NCBI GenBank assembly: GCA_029783825.1
Contig: JAREIK010000506.1
Coordinates: forward strand, 884,502-948,501
Reading direction: 5' to 3'
Length of the DNA stretch: 64,000 nucleotides
Source of the DNA: Sapria himalayana
Lineage: Eukaryota > Streptophyta > Magnoliopsida > Malpighiales > Rafflesiaceae
How positions within the stretch are numbered: position 1 is the first letter of the stretch; the number at the start of each line of letters is the position of its first letter. Under the pieces are notes generated by a model. The model worked only from the letters and a program-made list of their open reading frames with translations, did no database searches and had not been told where the DNA came from. Positions 1-10,420 of this stretch are shown piece by piece. The translations under genes were made by a program, and so were the position numbers.

Positions 1-159
1 CCATCTTCTACATGTCTCCATGTGAAATGTCAGCATGAATGTTGTGGTGCTCAGAGCCTCCTCGGTGGTTCTAGATCTTGGTTGCTTAGTTTTTTCCCTA
101 CTACTCATTTCTCACACCATGTTTTTCCATTTTAACTTAGAATGTGAACTTTTCTCCAT
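1..159 (-). pseudogene. 5' end of an array gene copy, cut by the window edge
   Basis: This is the N-terminal part of the minus-strand gene of the tandem array. The candidate start codon reads from 159 downward, in the same place (ctccatgattttg on the plus strand) as in the other units. The rest of this copy would lie left of base 1. It shows that at least one more unit exists outside the window. No intact frame is present. Confidence 0.6.
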
Positions 160-507
160 GATTTTGTTATCATAGTACTGTAACTTCATGATTTCAAGTT
201 AGGATTTCAAATGGATTCAAGAAGAGAAGTTATGGCTTTATAAAAAAATTTCATCGATGTCTTTTTATTTATGAGAAGTCATGAAGCTATAGAAATGTTG
301 TGACTCGATATTTGAGAAATCATGATGATGAAAGTTTGTCATGAATTTTTAAATGAGAGGCCGTGGCACTTGAGATTTGTTAAGATCTTTTATTGAATGA
401 AATCATATTATTAGTTGGCTTAAAAAAACGAATCCTAAATATAAAGAATTTTTTGGATAGAATAGTTTCAATGTGTGAGGTGCATGTAAAAAGAAACTTT
501 CTGATAC

Positions 508-600
508 TAACAAAAAATTACAAAAAATTACAAAAAATTACAAAAAATTACAAAAAATTACAAAAAATTACAAAAAATTGCAAAAAATTACAAAAAAATA
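508..600 (+). repeat. 10-bp minisatellite (acaaaaaatt)n
   Basis: About nine near-perfect copies of a 10-base unit lie inside array unit 1, at the place where other units have only 'aacaaaaaataacaa'. It is a unit-specific expansion of a short motif. The apparent 74-codon open frame across it (KNYKKLQKIT repeats) is a product of the repeat, not a gene. Confidence 0.9.
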
Positions 601-669
601 ACATGTTGATTCTTTAACCTAAGAAAGAAACTATCTTGGGTTACCTTTAATGTCATTCTCACACAACTC

Positions 670-697
670 CTTTCTCTCTCTCTCTCTCTCTCTCTCT
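670..697. repeat. (TC)n tract of array unit 1
   Basis: This is a pure TC run. A homologous TC tract sits at the same place in every complete unit: near 2115-2159 (there joined to a (TATC)n run), 3586-3602, 5011-5028, 6395-6420 (degenerate) and 7845-7864. The truncated seventh unit ends just before it would begin. The tracts differ in length and purity between units, as expected for independent slippage after amplification. Confidence 0.9.
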
Positions 698-859
698 TAA
701 AATCTTTTCACACCTCTTTTCTTTGCTATTATTTTAGCTTCAGTGAAAGATGACCATTTTTGCCCAAATAAGTTGATTCTTTCCCTTTGAGAATCCACTT
801 CTTTCCTTTTCTATATCTTTCATGTTCCTTTTTGATGCTCATCAATGACAAGGGGTACA

Positions 860-1675
860 CCCTCAGACATATTTAATCTACGTTATCATCCATAGAGACT
901 CCTTCGACTCCACATAGTTTGGTAATCAAGGCGGGGTGAATTATATGGCCAGAAATTTCATCCTCTTGATAATTGAGAATGAATTTCTCAATTATTTTAT
1001 CCACAACAAAAATATAAGCAATTGAGAGAACACAAGAAAAATTGTGATTTCTTGTGTGATGGTCAAGACATGAAGTGCAAGCTACAAAAAGGATCATAAG
1101 AAATCAAATCACGCATTACTATCCTCTATGAGTTCTACATGAATCAAAAATCCATATGTACTCATTGAAGTTATCTTCTATTCTCACTTTCTATTCATCA
1201 AAACATTTATAATTTCTTTAAAGTTGGTTACCAATTTTTTGGGACTTGAAAAGTATGATACTCTTTTCTCTTGACAACCCAAAAAATTCATTTAAAATCA
1301 CCTTATCAAACTTAACAAAATATCCATGCACATAACACCTCTTCTCCTCTCAATCTTCAAAATTGACATAAAATTTCTCATGATTGAGGTGTTTCTCCTT
1401 TATCTAAGTGTTTAAAACACAAACCAATCATTCTTTTCAAAAGTTTGTTGGAAATGTAAAAAATATTCATTGAAATCCTATTTTCGAATAAAAACACTGG
1501 CAAGAATTGAAATCATCCAGCTTCTTCATGTCTCTGTGTGAAAAGTCAACATGGATGTTGTGGCTCTTCGAGCCTGCTCGGTGGCGATGGATCTCGGCCA
1601 CTTAGTTTTTTGTCTACTCTACATTTCTCCCACCATGCTTTTTCATTTTAGCTTAGAATGTGGGCTTTTCTCCAT
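860..1675 (-). pseudogene. Array copy 1: putative plant transposon protein remnant
   Basis: The minus strand carries a broken member of the plant family annotated as 'putative plant transposon protein' (I believe Pfam Transposase_32), usually found inside gypsy-like elements; its function is not known to me. The clearest piece is the C-terminal part (873-1097), which reads KIIEKFILNYQEDEISGHII followed by HPALITKLCGVEGVSMDDN. This is the family's typical 'fP.LIT.LC...GV' ending. An upstream block near 1430-1300 gives a decayed 'NDWFVF...R.RNTLVM.KFYVNLED' segment. The candidate start is the ATG at 1675. Stops and frameshifts break the frame throughout, so no product is expected. Confidence 0.65.
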
Positions 1676-2319
1676 GATTTTGCTATCGTAGTACAGCAAC
1701 TTCTTGATTTCAAGTTATAATTTCAGATGGATTAAAGAAGAGAAGTTAGGGTTTTAGAAAAAAACTTTCATCGATGCCATGATACATACTCTACCAACCA
1801 TATTTTTTATTTATGAGTATTAAGGATGTTGTGAGAATGTTGCAACTCAATAATTGAGAAATCATGATAATGAAAGTTTGCCATGACTTTTAAATGAGAC
1901 GTCGTGGTAGTTGAGGTTTGTCGTGACATTCTATTGAGGTAAATCATATTAGAAGTTGGCTTGAAACTACAAATCCTAAATATGAAGAGGTTTTTGTATA
2001 GATTAGTATCAAGATGCGAGATGCATAAAAAAAGAAACATTCCGATACTTACAAAAATAACAAAAAATAACAATTTCTTAGTTTAACTTTCAAATCTCTC
2101 TCACACAATTCCCCTCTATCTATCTATCTATCTATCTATCTCTCTCTCTCTCTCTCTCTAATTCTTCTCATACTTCTTTTATCTGCTACTATTTTAGCTT
2201 TGGTGAAAGATGATCAATTTTCTCAAAGTAAGTTGATTTTTCCCCTTTTAGAATTAGTTTCTTTCTTTTTCTATATCTTTCATGCTTCTTTTTGATGCTC
2301 GACATTGTCAAGGGGGACA

Positions 2320-3150
2320 CCCTCAAACACATTTCATCCATGTTATCATCCATAAGGACTTTTTAGGCTCCACATAGTTGAATAACTAAGGCAGGGTGAA
2401 TTATGTGGCCAAAAAATTCATCATCTTGATTATTGACAAATGAATTTCACAATTATTTTACCCACAACAAAAGTAAAACCAATTAAAATGATGCATCATG
2501 CAAAGAAAAATTGTCATTTCTTTTGTGATGGTTGAGACATGAAGTATGGACTACAAAAAGGATCACAAGAAATCAAACCATACTTTATTCACCTCTATGA
2601 ATTCTCAATACATCAAAAATCTATATGTACTCTTTGAAATCATTTTTTATTCTCTTTTTCTATTTATCAAAACCCTTTGTAATTTCTTTGAAGTTGATTA
2701 ACTTTTTTAGGGGCTTGAAAAGTATGCTATCATTTGCACTTGGCTATCAAAGAAATTCATTTAAAATCACCATATCAAAATGAACAAAATATCCATGCAT
2801 GTAACACCTCTTCTCATTTCTATCTTTCAAATTGACATAAAATTTTAGGGGCTTGACAAAGGTGTTTCCCCTTTCTAAATGTGCGTAAAATACAAATGAA
2901 TCATTCTTTTATAAAATTTGATGGAAAGGTGGAATATATTCATAGAAATCCTATTTTCCAATAAAATCATTTTGGCAAGAACTAAATTCATCCATCTTCT
3001 ACATGTCTTCATGTAATAAGTTAACACGAATATTATGGTTCTCGAAGCCTACTCGGTGGTGTTGGATCTCAGCCAATTAAAATTTCTCCAACTCCTCATT
3101 TCTCCCACCATGCTTTTCCATTTCAGCATAGAATGTGATGTTTCCTCTAT
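2320..3150 (-). pseudogene. Array copy 2: putative plant transposon protein remnant
   Basis: This is the second minus-strand copy in the array, aligned by its shared landmarks with copies 1 and 6. The initiating codon seen in copies 1, 3, 4 and 6 is changed here (ctctatgat instead of ctccatgat, near 3150). The middle and the LIT-LCG ending (near 2340-2400) are recognisable only by alignment with the other copies, with several stops and an inserted base in the ending (attgacaaatgaat). It is non-functional. Confidence 0.55.
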
Positions 3151-3759
3151 GATTTCGCTATTGCATTACTACTTAATGATTTCAAGATTGAATATTAGAT
3201 GGCTTCATGAAGAGAAGATTGGGTTTTGAAAAAAAATTGATTGATGCCATGATACATACTCTACTAGGTAAGTAATTTTATTTTTGAGAAGTCACAATGC
3301 TGTGGGAATGTGTTGACTCGATAATTAAGAAATCATGATAATGAAAGTTTGCCATGGCTTTTTAAATGAAAGGTCGTGGTATTTGAAGTTTGTCCTAACC
3401 TTTTATTTAGTGAAATCATATTAGCAGCTAGCTTGAAAAATACTAAACCTAGATATAAAGAGGTTTTGGAATAGATTAGTATCAATGTGTGAGGTGCATG
3501 TAAATATAAACTTTCTAAAACTAAAAAAATAACAAAAAGTAACAATTTCTTGGGATACCTTTCAAGTTTATCTCACACAATTCCTCTCTCTCTCTCTCTC
3601 TCTTCAAGTTTTCTCACACTTCATTCCTCTGCTAGTATTTTAGTTTCAATTAAAGATGATTATTCTTGCCCAAGATAAATTATGTCTTCCTCTTTGAGAA
3701 TTCTTTTCTTTTCTATCTCCATTCTCCCCCTTTGATGCTCATCATTATCAATGGGGATT

Positions 3760-4577
3760 CTCTCAGACACATTTCATCCTTTTCAACATTCATTGAGATT
3801 AATTTGGCTTAACATAGTTGTGTAATCAAGGCAGGATGAATTATGTTGCCAAAAAATTTATCCTCTTGATAATTGAGAATGAATTTCTCAATTATTTTAC
3901 CCCAACAAAAGTATAACTAATTGAGAAGATGCAAAGTAAAATTGAGTTTTCTTGTGTTATAGTCGAGACATGAACATCAGACTACAAAAAGGGTCATAGC
4001 AAATCAAAACATACTTTTCTCACCTCTATGAGTTCTCAGTTCTTTAAGAATTCATATGTACTCTTTGAAGTATCCTCTATTCTCTCTTTCTATTTGTCAA
4101 AACTTTTGTAACTTCTTTAAGTTGGTTAGCTCTTTTGATGACTTGAAAAGTATGTACCCTTTACTCTTGGAAATCTAAGAAATTCATTTAAAATCACCCT
4201 TTCAAAATAAACATATTATCCATGTACGTAACACCTCTTCTCATCTCTATATTCCAAATTGACATGAAGTTTCCTAATGACTAAGGCATTTCTCCTTTCT
4301 CCATGTGCGTCAAGCACAAACTAATCATTATTTTCAAGAATTTGTTAGAAAGGTGGAACATATTCATTGAAATTCTATTTTCAAAAAAAAAAACTATTTT
4401 GACAAGAACGGAATTCATCCATCTTCTACATGTCTCCATGTGAATAGGTAGCATGAATGTTGTGACTCTTGGAGCCTCCTCAGAGGTGCAAGATCTCAGC
4501 TGCTTTGTTTTCCTCCTACTCCTCATTTCTCCCATCATGCTTTTCCATTTTACCTTAGAATGTGTTCTTTTCTCCAT
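3760..4577 (-). pseudogene. Array copy 3: putative plant transposon protein remnant, longest 5' frame
   Basis: The 5' half is open for 108 codons from an ATG at 4607 (an internal ATG at 4577 matches the start in the other copies). This frame is only partly the ancestral one: it passes the region that reads MDEF.SCQN.F in copy 5 in a different frame, so it looks like a frameshifted readthrough. A run of A (about 4382-4392) lies in the region where the family has 'QNGFIRK'. Downstream, the minus-strand piece that reads 'KDNILFKSLKELTNFKEIAK' in copy 6 is still visible near 4100-4160 with changes. The copy is broken. Confidence 0.55.
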
Positions 4578-5160
4578 GATTTTGCTAACGTAATGCTGTA
4601 GCTTCATGATTTCAAGTTAGGATTTTAGAAGGGTTCAAGAAGAGAAGTTAGGGTTTTAGAAAATAAATTTCTTCGATGCCATGATACATACTCTACAAGC
4701 CATGACTTTTTATTTATGAAAAGTCATGATGCTATGGGAGTAATAAGATATGATAATTTAGAAATCATGATGATGAAAGTTTGCCATGACTTTTTAAATG
4801 AGAGGTTGTGGTAGTTGAATTAGGTCGTGACCTTTTTTTGAGTGAAATCATATTAAAAGGTGATTTGAAACTACTAATCCTAAATATAGAGAGGTTTTTG
4901 TATTGATTAGTATCAAGGAGGTGCATCAAAAAATAAACTTTCTCACACTAATAATAAAAACAAAAAATAATAATTTTTAAAGTTACCTTCAAGTCTTTGT
5001 CACATAATTCCTCTCTCTCTCTCTCTCTCCAAATCTTCTCTCACTTCTTTCCTCTGGATACTATTTTAGCTTCGGTTAAAGATGACCATATTTGCCAATA
5101 AGTTGATTTTTTTACTTTGAAAATCAATTTCGTTCCTTCTCCATGTCTTTCATGCTCCTT

Positions 5161-5955
5161 TTAGATGCTCGCCATTGTCAAGGACACCCCTTGACACATT
5201 TTATCTATGTTATCATCAATAGGGTCTTTTTTGGCTCCACATAGATGAGTAATCAAGGTGGAGTGAATTATGTGGCCAAAAAATTCATATTCTTTATAAT
5301 CGAGAATAAATTTCTCAATTATTTTACACACAACAAAAGTATAACCATTTGAGATTATGCAAAAAAATGACCTTAAATTTTTGATGGCCGAGACACGAAG
5401 TGTAGCCTGCAAAAATGATCATATAAAATCAAACCATACTTTATTCATTTTGTTAGTTCTCTATGCATCAAAAATAAATATCTACTTTTTGAAGTCATCC
5501 GCTATTCTCCCTTTATATTTGTCAAAACCTTTATAATTTATTTGAAGTTGGTTAGCTTTTTTAGGGACTTTAGAAGTATGCCATCCTATGCTCTTGGAAA
5601 TCCAAGAAATTCATTTAAAATTACCCTATTAAAATGAACATAATATCCTTGCATGTGACACTTTTTCTTATCTCTATCTTCCAAATTGTCATAAAATTCC
5701 ATCATGACTATGGCATTTTCCCTTTCTCTATGTGCGTAAAATATAAACCAATTATTCTTTTCAAGAATTTATTATAAAGGTGGAACATATTCATTGAAAT
5801 CCAGTTTTCTAATATAAAATATTTTAAAGAATGGATGTTGTGGCTCTTGGAGCCTCCTCAGTGGTGCTGGATCTTAGCTACTTAGTTTTTCCCTTACTCC
5901 TAAACTCTCACACCATGTTTTTCCATTTTAGTTTAGAATGTGAGCTGTTCTCCAT
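5161..5955 (-). pseudogene. Array copy 4: putative plant transposon protein remnant
   Basis: The C-terminal third is open (5161-5412) and reads GYTFVVCKIIEKFILDYKEY, then FFGHIIHSTLITHLCGAKK. This matches copy 1 closely and fits the family's 'I...I.......P.LIT.LC' ending. The junction with the next unit is odd: about 50 bases that normally begin a unit are missing at ~5820-5831, which removes part of the coding region around 'MDEFRSCQN'. The candidate start ATG is at 5955. The remainder has stops. Confidence 0.6.
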
Positions 5956-6589
5956 GAATTTGATATCGCAGTATTGTAGCTTTGTTCAAGTTAGGATTTA
6001 AGATGGATTCAAGAAGAGAAGTTAGAGTTTTGGAAAAAAAACTTTAATCGACGCCATGATAGATACTCTACCGGCAACATATTTTTATTTATGTGAATTC
6101 ATGATGATATGAGAATTTTGTGACTTAATAATTGAGAAATCATGATGATGAAAGTTTACTATGACTTTTTAAATGAGAGGTCACAAAAATTGAGGTTTGT
6201 ATTGACCTTTTATTGAGAGAAATCATATTAGTAGACAGCTTGAAACAAGTAATTAATCTTAAATATAAAGGGGTTTTAATGTAGATTAGTATCAAGGTGT
6301 GAGATGCATGTAAACAAAAAATTTCTAAGACTAATAAAAATAACAAAAAATAACAATTTCTTACCTTTCAAATTTTTTTTTCTCACATAATTCCTCTCCC
6401 TCTCAATCTTTCTCTCTCTATCATTTCAAGTCTTCTCCAACTTCTTTCTGTAGTTACTATTTCAGATTTGGTGAAAGTAGACCATTCTTTTTTTTAATAA
6501 GTTAATTCTTCCCATTTGAGTACCAGTTTCTTTTCTTTTCTATCTCTTTCATTCTACATTTTTATACTCACAATTGTCAAGGTGGACAA

Positions 6590-7402
6590 CATCAAACACA
6601 TTTCATCATGTTACTATCCATAGGGAATCCTTCAGCTACACATAGTTGGGTAATCAAGGCAAGCGAATTATGTAGCCAAAAATTCATCCTATTGGTAATT
6701 AAGAATGAAGTTCTCAATTATTTTACTCACATCAAATGTATAACCAATTTAGAGTACGCAATAAAATACTACCTTTCTTGTGTGATGGTCAAGACATGAA
6801 GTTTAGTCTGCAAAAAAAAAATCATAAAAAATCAAACCACACTTTACTCACCTCTACGAGTTCTCAATGCATTAAACATCCATATATACCCTTTGAAGCC
6901 ATCCTCTATCCTCCCATTATTTTCATCAAAACTTTGTAATTTTTTTGAAGTTGGCTAACACTTTTAGCGACTTGAAAAATATGATATCCTCTGCTATTGT
7001 CAATCCATGAAATTCATTAAATTTCACCCTATCAATATAAACATAATATCCATGCACATAACACTCCTTCTCATCTCTTTCTTCCAAATTGACATAAAAT
7101 TTCTCATAACTAAGGTATTTCTCCTTTCTCTATGTGCATAAAACAAAAACCAATCATTCTTTTTAAGAATTTGTTGAAAAGTTGGAATATAATCATTTAA
7201 ATCTGGTTTTCTAATAAAACTATTTTGGCACGATCTGAATTCATCCATCTTGTACATGTCTCCATGTGAAAAGTCAGCATGGATGTTATGGTTCTTGAAA
7301 CCTCCTAGGTTGTGCTAGATCTCAACCGCTTACTTTTCCCCTTACTCCTCAATTTTCCCACCATGCTTTTCCATTTAGCTTAGAATTTGAGCTTTTCTCC
7401 TT
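6590..7402 (-). pseudogene. Array copy 5: putative plant transposon protein remnant
   Basis: The N-terminal part is well kept on the minus strand (7024-7257): MYKMDEFRSCQNSFIRKPDL, then YIPTFQQILKKNDWFLFYAH, then RERRNTLVMRNF. This corresponds to the segment before 'FY.NL' in the plant transposon protein family. The usual start codon is lost (cttgat in place of catgat near 7402). Frame breaks follow after 'RNFMSIWKK', which is a shifted reading of KFYVNLED. The (TC)n tract of this unit is short and interrupted (6395-6420). Confidence 0.6.
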
Positions 7403-8029
7403 GATTTTTCTATTGCAGTACTGTAGCTTCATGATTTCAAGTTCATATTTTAGATGGATTCAAGAAGAGAAGTTAGGGTTTATGAAAAAAAATTCATCGA
7501 TGCCGTGATGCATGCACTACCATCCATGTCTTTTTATTTTTGAGAAGTCATGATGTTGTATAAATGTTGTGACTTGATAATTGAGAAATCACGATGATGA
7601 AAGTTTTTTATGACTTTTTAAGTGTGAGGTCATGATAATTGAGATTTTTTGTGACCTTTTATTGAGTGAAATCATATTAGCAGATGGCTTGAATTATTAA
7701 TCCTTAATATAAAAAGGTTTTTGTGTAGATTAATATCAAGGTGTGAGGTGCATGTATAAAAAAACTTTCTTACACCAACAAAAATAACAAAAAATAACAA
7801 TTACTTAGGTTACCTTTCAAGTCTTTCTCACACAATTCCTCTTTGTCTCTCTCTCTCTCTCTCTTCAAATCCTTTCACACTTCTTTTCTCTACTACTATT
7901 TAGCTTCATTGAAAGATGATCATTTTTGCTCAAAATAAGTTGATTCTTCTCCTTATAGAATCAATTTTTTCCTTTCTTTATCTTTCATGCTCCTTTTTGA
8001 TGCTCACCAATATCAAAGGGGACACCCTC

Positions 8030-8842
8030 AAACACATTTCATCCATGTTATCATTCATATGGACTCATTTGACTCCACACAAATGGATAATAAAGTGTTT
8101 GAATTATGTGTCAAAAAAATTCATTCTCTTGATAATTGAGAATGAATTTCTCAATTATTTTACTCATAATAAAAGTATAACCAATTGAGATGATGAAAAT
8201 AAAAATTGCCCTTTCATGTGTGATGGTCAAGACATGAAATGCATGCTATAATAAGGATCATAAAAAATCAAACCACACTTTATTCATCTCTATGACTTCT
8301 TCATGCATCAAAAATCCATATGTACTATTTCAAGTCATCCTCTATTATTCCTTTCTGTTTGTCAAGACTTTTGCAATTTCTTTAAAGTTTGTTAGATCTT
8401 TTAGGGACTTGAAAAGTATGTTATCCTTTGCTCTTGGAAATCCAATATATTCATTTAAAATTACCCTATCAATATGAACATAATATCCATGCACGTAACG
8501 CCTCTTCTCATCTCTATCTTCTAAATTGACATAAAATTTTGTCATGACTAAGATATTTTTCCTTTTTCTATGTGTGTGAAACACAAACCAATCATTCTTT
8601 TCAAATATTTGTTTGAAAGGTGGAACATATCCATTTAAATTTTATTTTCTAATAAAACCATTTTGGCAAGAACTAAATTCGTTCATCTTTTACATGTCTC
8701 TGTGTGAAAAGTCATAATGGATGTTGTGGCTCACCAAGCCTCCTTGGTGGTGATGGATCTTGGATGCTTAGTTTTTCCTCTACTCCTCATTTCTCCCACT
8801 ATGCTTTGCTTTTTTTAGCTTAGAATGTGAACTTTTCTCCAT
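8030..8842 (-). pseudogene. Array copy 6: best-preserved middle of the putative plant transposon protein
   Basis: The central part is open for 79 codons (8345-8584): HRKRKNILVMTKFYVNLEDR, then DEKRRYVHGYYVHIDRVILN, then EYIGFPRAKDNILFKSLKDL. This is the family signature 'LV..FY.NL........V.G..V......IN..LG.P' and is the best single evidence for what the array unit encodes. Upstream, minus-strand 'FE.NDWFVFHTH' continues toward the candidate ATG at 8842. Downstream, the 'IIEKFILNYQ' part is near 8110-8170 and the LIT-LCG end near 8040-8095 is damaged. The gene is interrupted by stops between these blocks. Confidence 0.65.
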
Positions 8843-9254
8843 GATTTTGCTATCACAATACTACAACTTCATGATTTCAAATTAGAATTTCAGGTGGATT
8901 CAAGAAGAAAAGTTTGAATTTGGAAAAAAAAGTTCATCGATGCCGTGACACATTCTCTTCTAGCAACATCTTTTTATTTTTTGAGAAATTACATTGCCGT
9001 GGGAATGTTGAAACTTGATAATTAAGAAATAATGATGATGAAAGTTTGTCATTACTTTTTAAATGAGAGGTCATGATAGTTGAGGTATGTCATGACCTTT
9101 TATTGAGTGAAATCATATTTGTAGCTGGCTTGAAATTACTAATTCTAAATACAGAAAGGTTTTTGTGTAGATTAATATCTAGGTGTGAGGTGCATGTAAA
9201 AAGAAACATTATTAAACAAACAAAAAAAAAAACTTCTTGGGTTACCTTTCAAGT

Positions 9255-10420
9255 AACGATGTCTATAATGTCTATACCTACACAATAATTAATTTTTCTT
9301 TTATGCTTTTTATTTTTGTTGTCCATGCTAGCTTCTCTATGTAATATTCCACTTTTTCTTTCCTTGTATTTTAATGTCTACTAGTGGTGCTATGTAACAA
9401 ATTACCTAAATAGTATTCTTTATATGGACTCTCAATAATGAAGGATCACGCTTCTCTTTTTTTTTTCAGCCATGACATCAAGAAATATCATGGATTTTTT
9501 AGTTTTAGCCACGACATTAAAAGTTCTTATTGCTTCTTCTATTTCATTTATGTCCTCTCCTTCGATTATTTTTGCAATATTGACTACTCAAAACCATTGT
9601 AGTAGTACTTTCCTCCTAACTATCATATCCATATTAATTAATGAAATTTCCAATGTAGCATTTTCCTCATCTTGAATGATTATTTCCATACTAACCAATA
9701 GAACTTCCAATATAGTATTTTCCTCCTTGTAAATGATTATATCCTTATTAATCAATAAAATTTCCAAGGTAATATCTTCCTCATCATGAATAATTATATC
9801 AATGCTCACCAATGGAACTTTCAAATAATATTTTTTTTCTCATGAATGATTATATTCATACTCACCAATAGATCTTCCAAGGTAGTATATTTTTTTTCCA
9901 TTTAGTCAAGTTAATGTCTCCCTTCATCATGTCAAGTCATGTCAAGTTGTCATATCCATTCTTTTTTCCTTTCATTTGCTTTTCTAGTCTCAAATAAAAG
10001 TTGGGTAATAATGTCATTAAGTGATGATCTAGTTGTCGGATACGATCTATTAAGCAAGATCTTTTCATGGGTACCATAGTGCATGTAATCTTGATTGTAG
10101 ACCATATTTAGATTACTATTAGGCATGAAATACATGTCACCATAGGGGTATGAATGTGCTTCATCATATTAAAATTGACCCATACATAGTTCTTTCTATT
10201 TTTTACTTACGAGGTATTAGCTCAGATCTAGAGTTTTGCTCATATAAGGGTGGTGGCTAAAAATGAAGTAATCAAAGATAAAAAAAATAAAGAAATCAAA
10301 GTTAAAAAATTGAAGAAAAAAGTAACTATGATTACAAGATAACAATAAAAGACATACAAAATAAATCTCTGTAAAATAAAATAAAATAATATTATAAAAA
10401 CTATTAAAAATAGAACTATC
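9255..10420 (-). pseudogene. Gypsy-like interior remnant with in-frame 19-residue repeats
   Basis: This AT-rich stretch is probably the interior just inside the minus-strand LTR at 10.42-13.47 kb: its 'gagctaatacctc' leader (minus strand, near 10210) recurs after other LTRs of the family at 25.59, 50.47 and 62.11 kb. Two minus-strand frames are open: 9950-10135 and 9588-9824. The second consists of repeats of about 57 bases (see the separate entry). The position and the phrase TTLEDLLVSM recall the end of plant gypsy gag proteins, but similarity is weak. No zinc knuckle or protease was found. Confidence 0.4.
9605..9900 (-). repeat. ~57-bp coding minisatellite, about five copies
   Basis: The period is 54-58 bases with boundaries near 9610, 9664, 9721, 9778 and 9837. 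On the minus strand three successive units translate in one frame as NTILEVLLVSMEIIIQDEE, NATLEISLINMDMIVRRK and DITLEILLINKDIIIYKEE, so the period is a multiple of three where it is best kept. The two end copies have indels. Confidence 0.75.

Larger units (their letters stand above)
1..9254. repeat. Tandem array of seven ~1.4-1.5 kb units (satellite-like, transposon-derived)
   Basis: The same ordered landmarks recur head to tail. A block beginning near ccatcttctacatgtctcc starts at 1, 1517, 2992, 4419, ~5831 (its first ~50 bases deleted), 7245 and 8683. Unit lengths are about 1516, 1475, 1427, 1412, 1414 and 1438 bases, and the last unit stops after ~570 bases at 9254. Each unit then has 'cggtggtg', a TTTTTATTT patch, 'catgataatgaaagtttgcc', a (TC)n tract, 'gacaccctcaaacacatttc', 'aattgagaatgaatttctca', and 'tttggcaagaa' before the next unit. 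The array is open at the left edge, so it continues outside the window. By eye the units are clearly homologous but diverged by many substitutions and small indels, so the amplification is old. The sense content lies on the minus strand (see the pseudogene entries). Confidence 0.9.

Noticed and set aside
393..617. 74-codon frame with KNYKKLQKIT repeats
   Set aside because: Produced by the 10-bp minisatellite inside array unit 1.
1..9254. CRISPR array or ribosomal DNA as the cause of the tandem pattern
   Set aside because: Units are ~1.4 kb with no short identical repeats and unique spacers, and no rRNA sequence is present; the unit content is a transposon gene.
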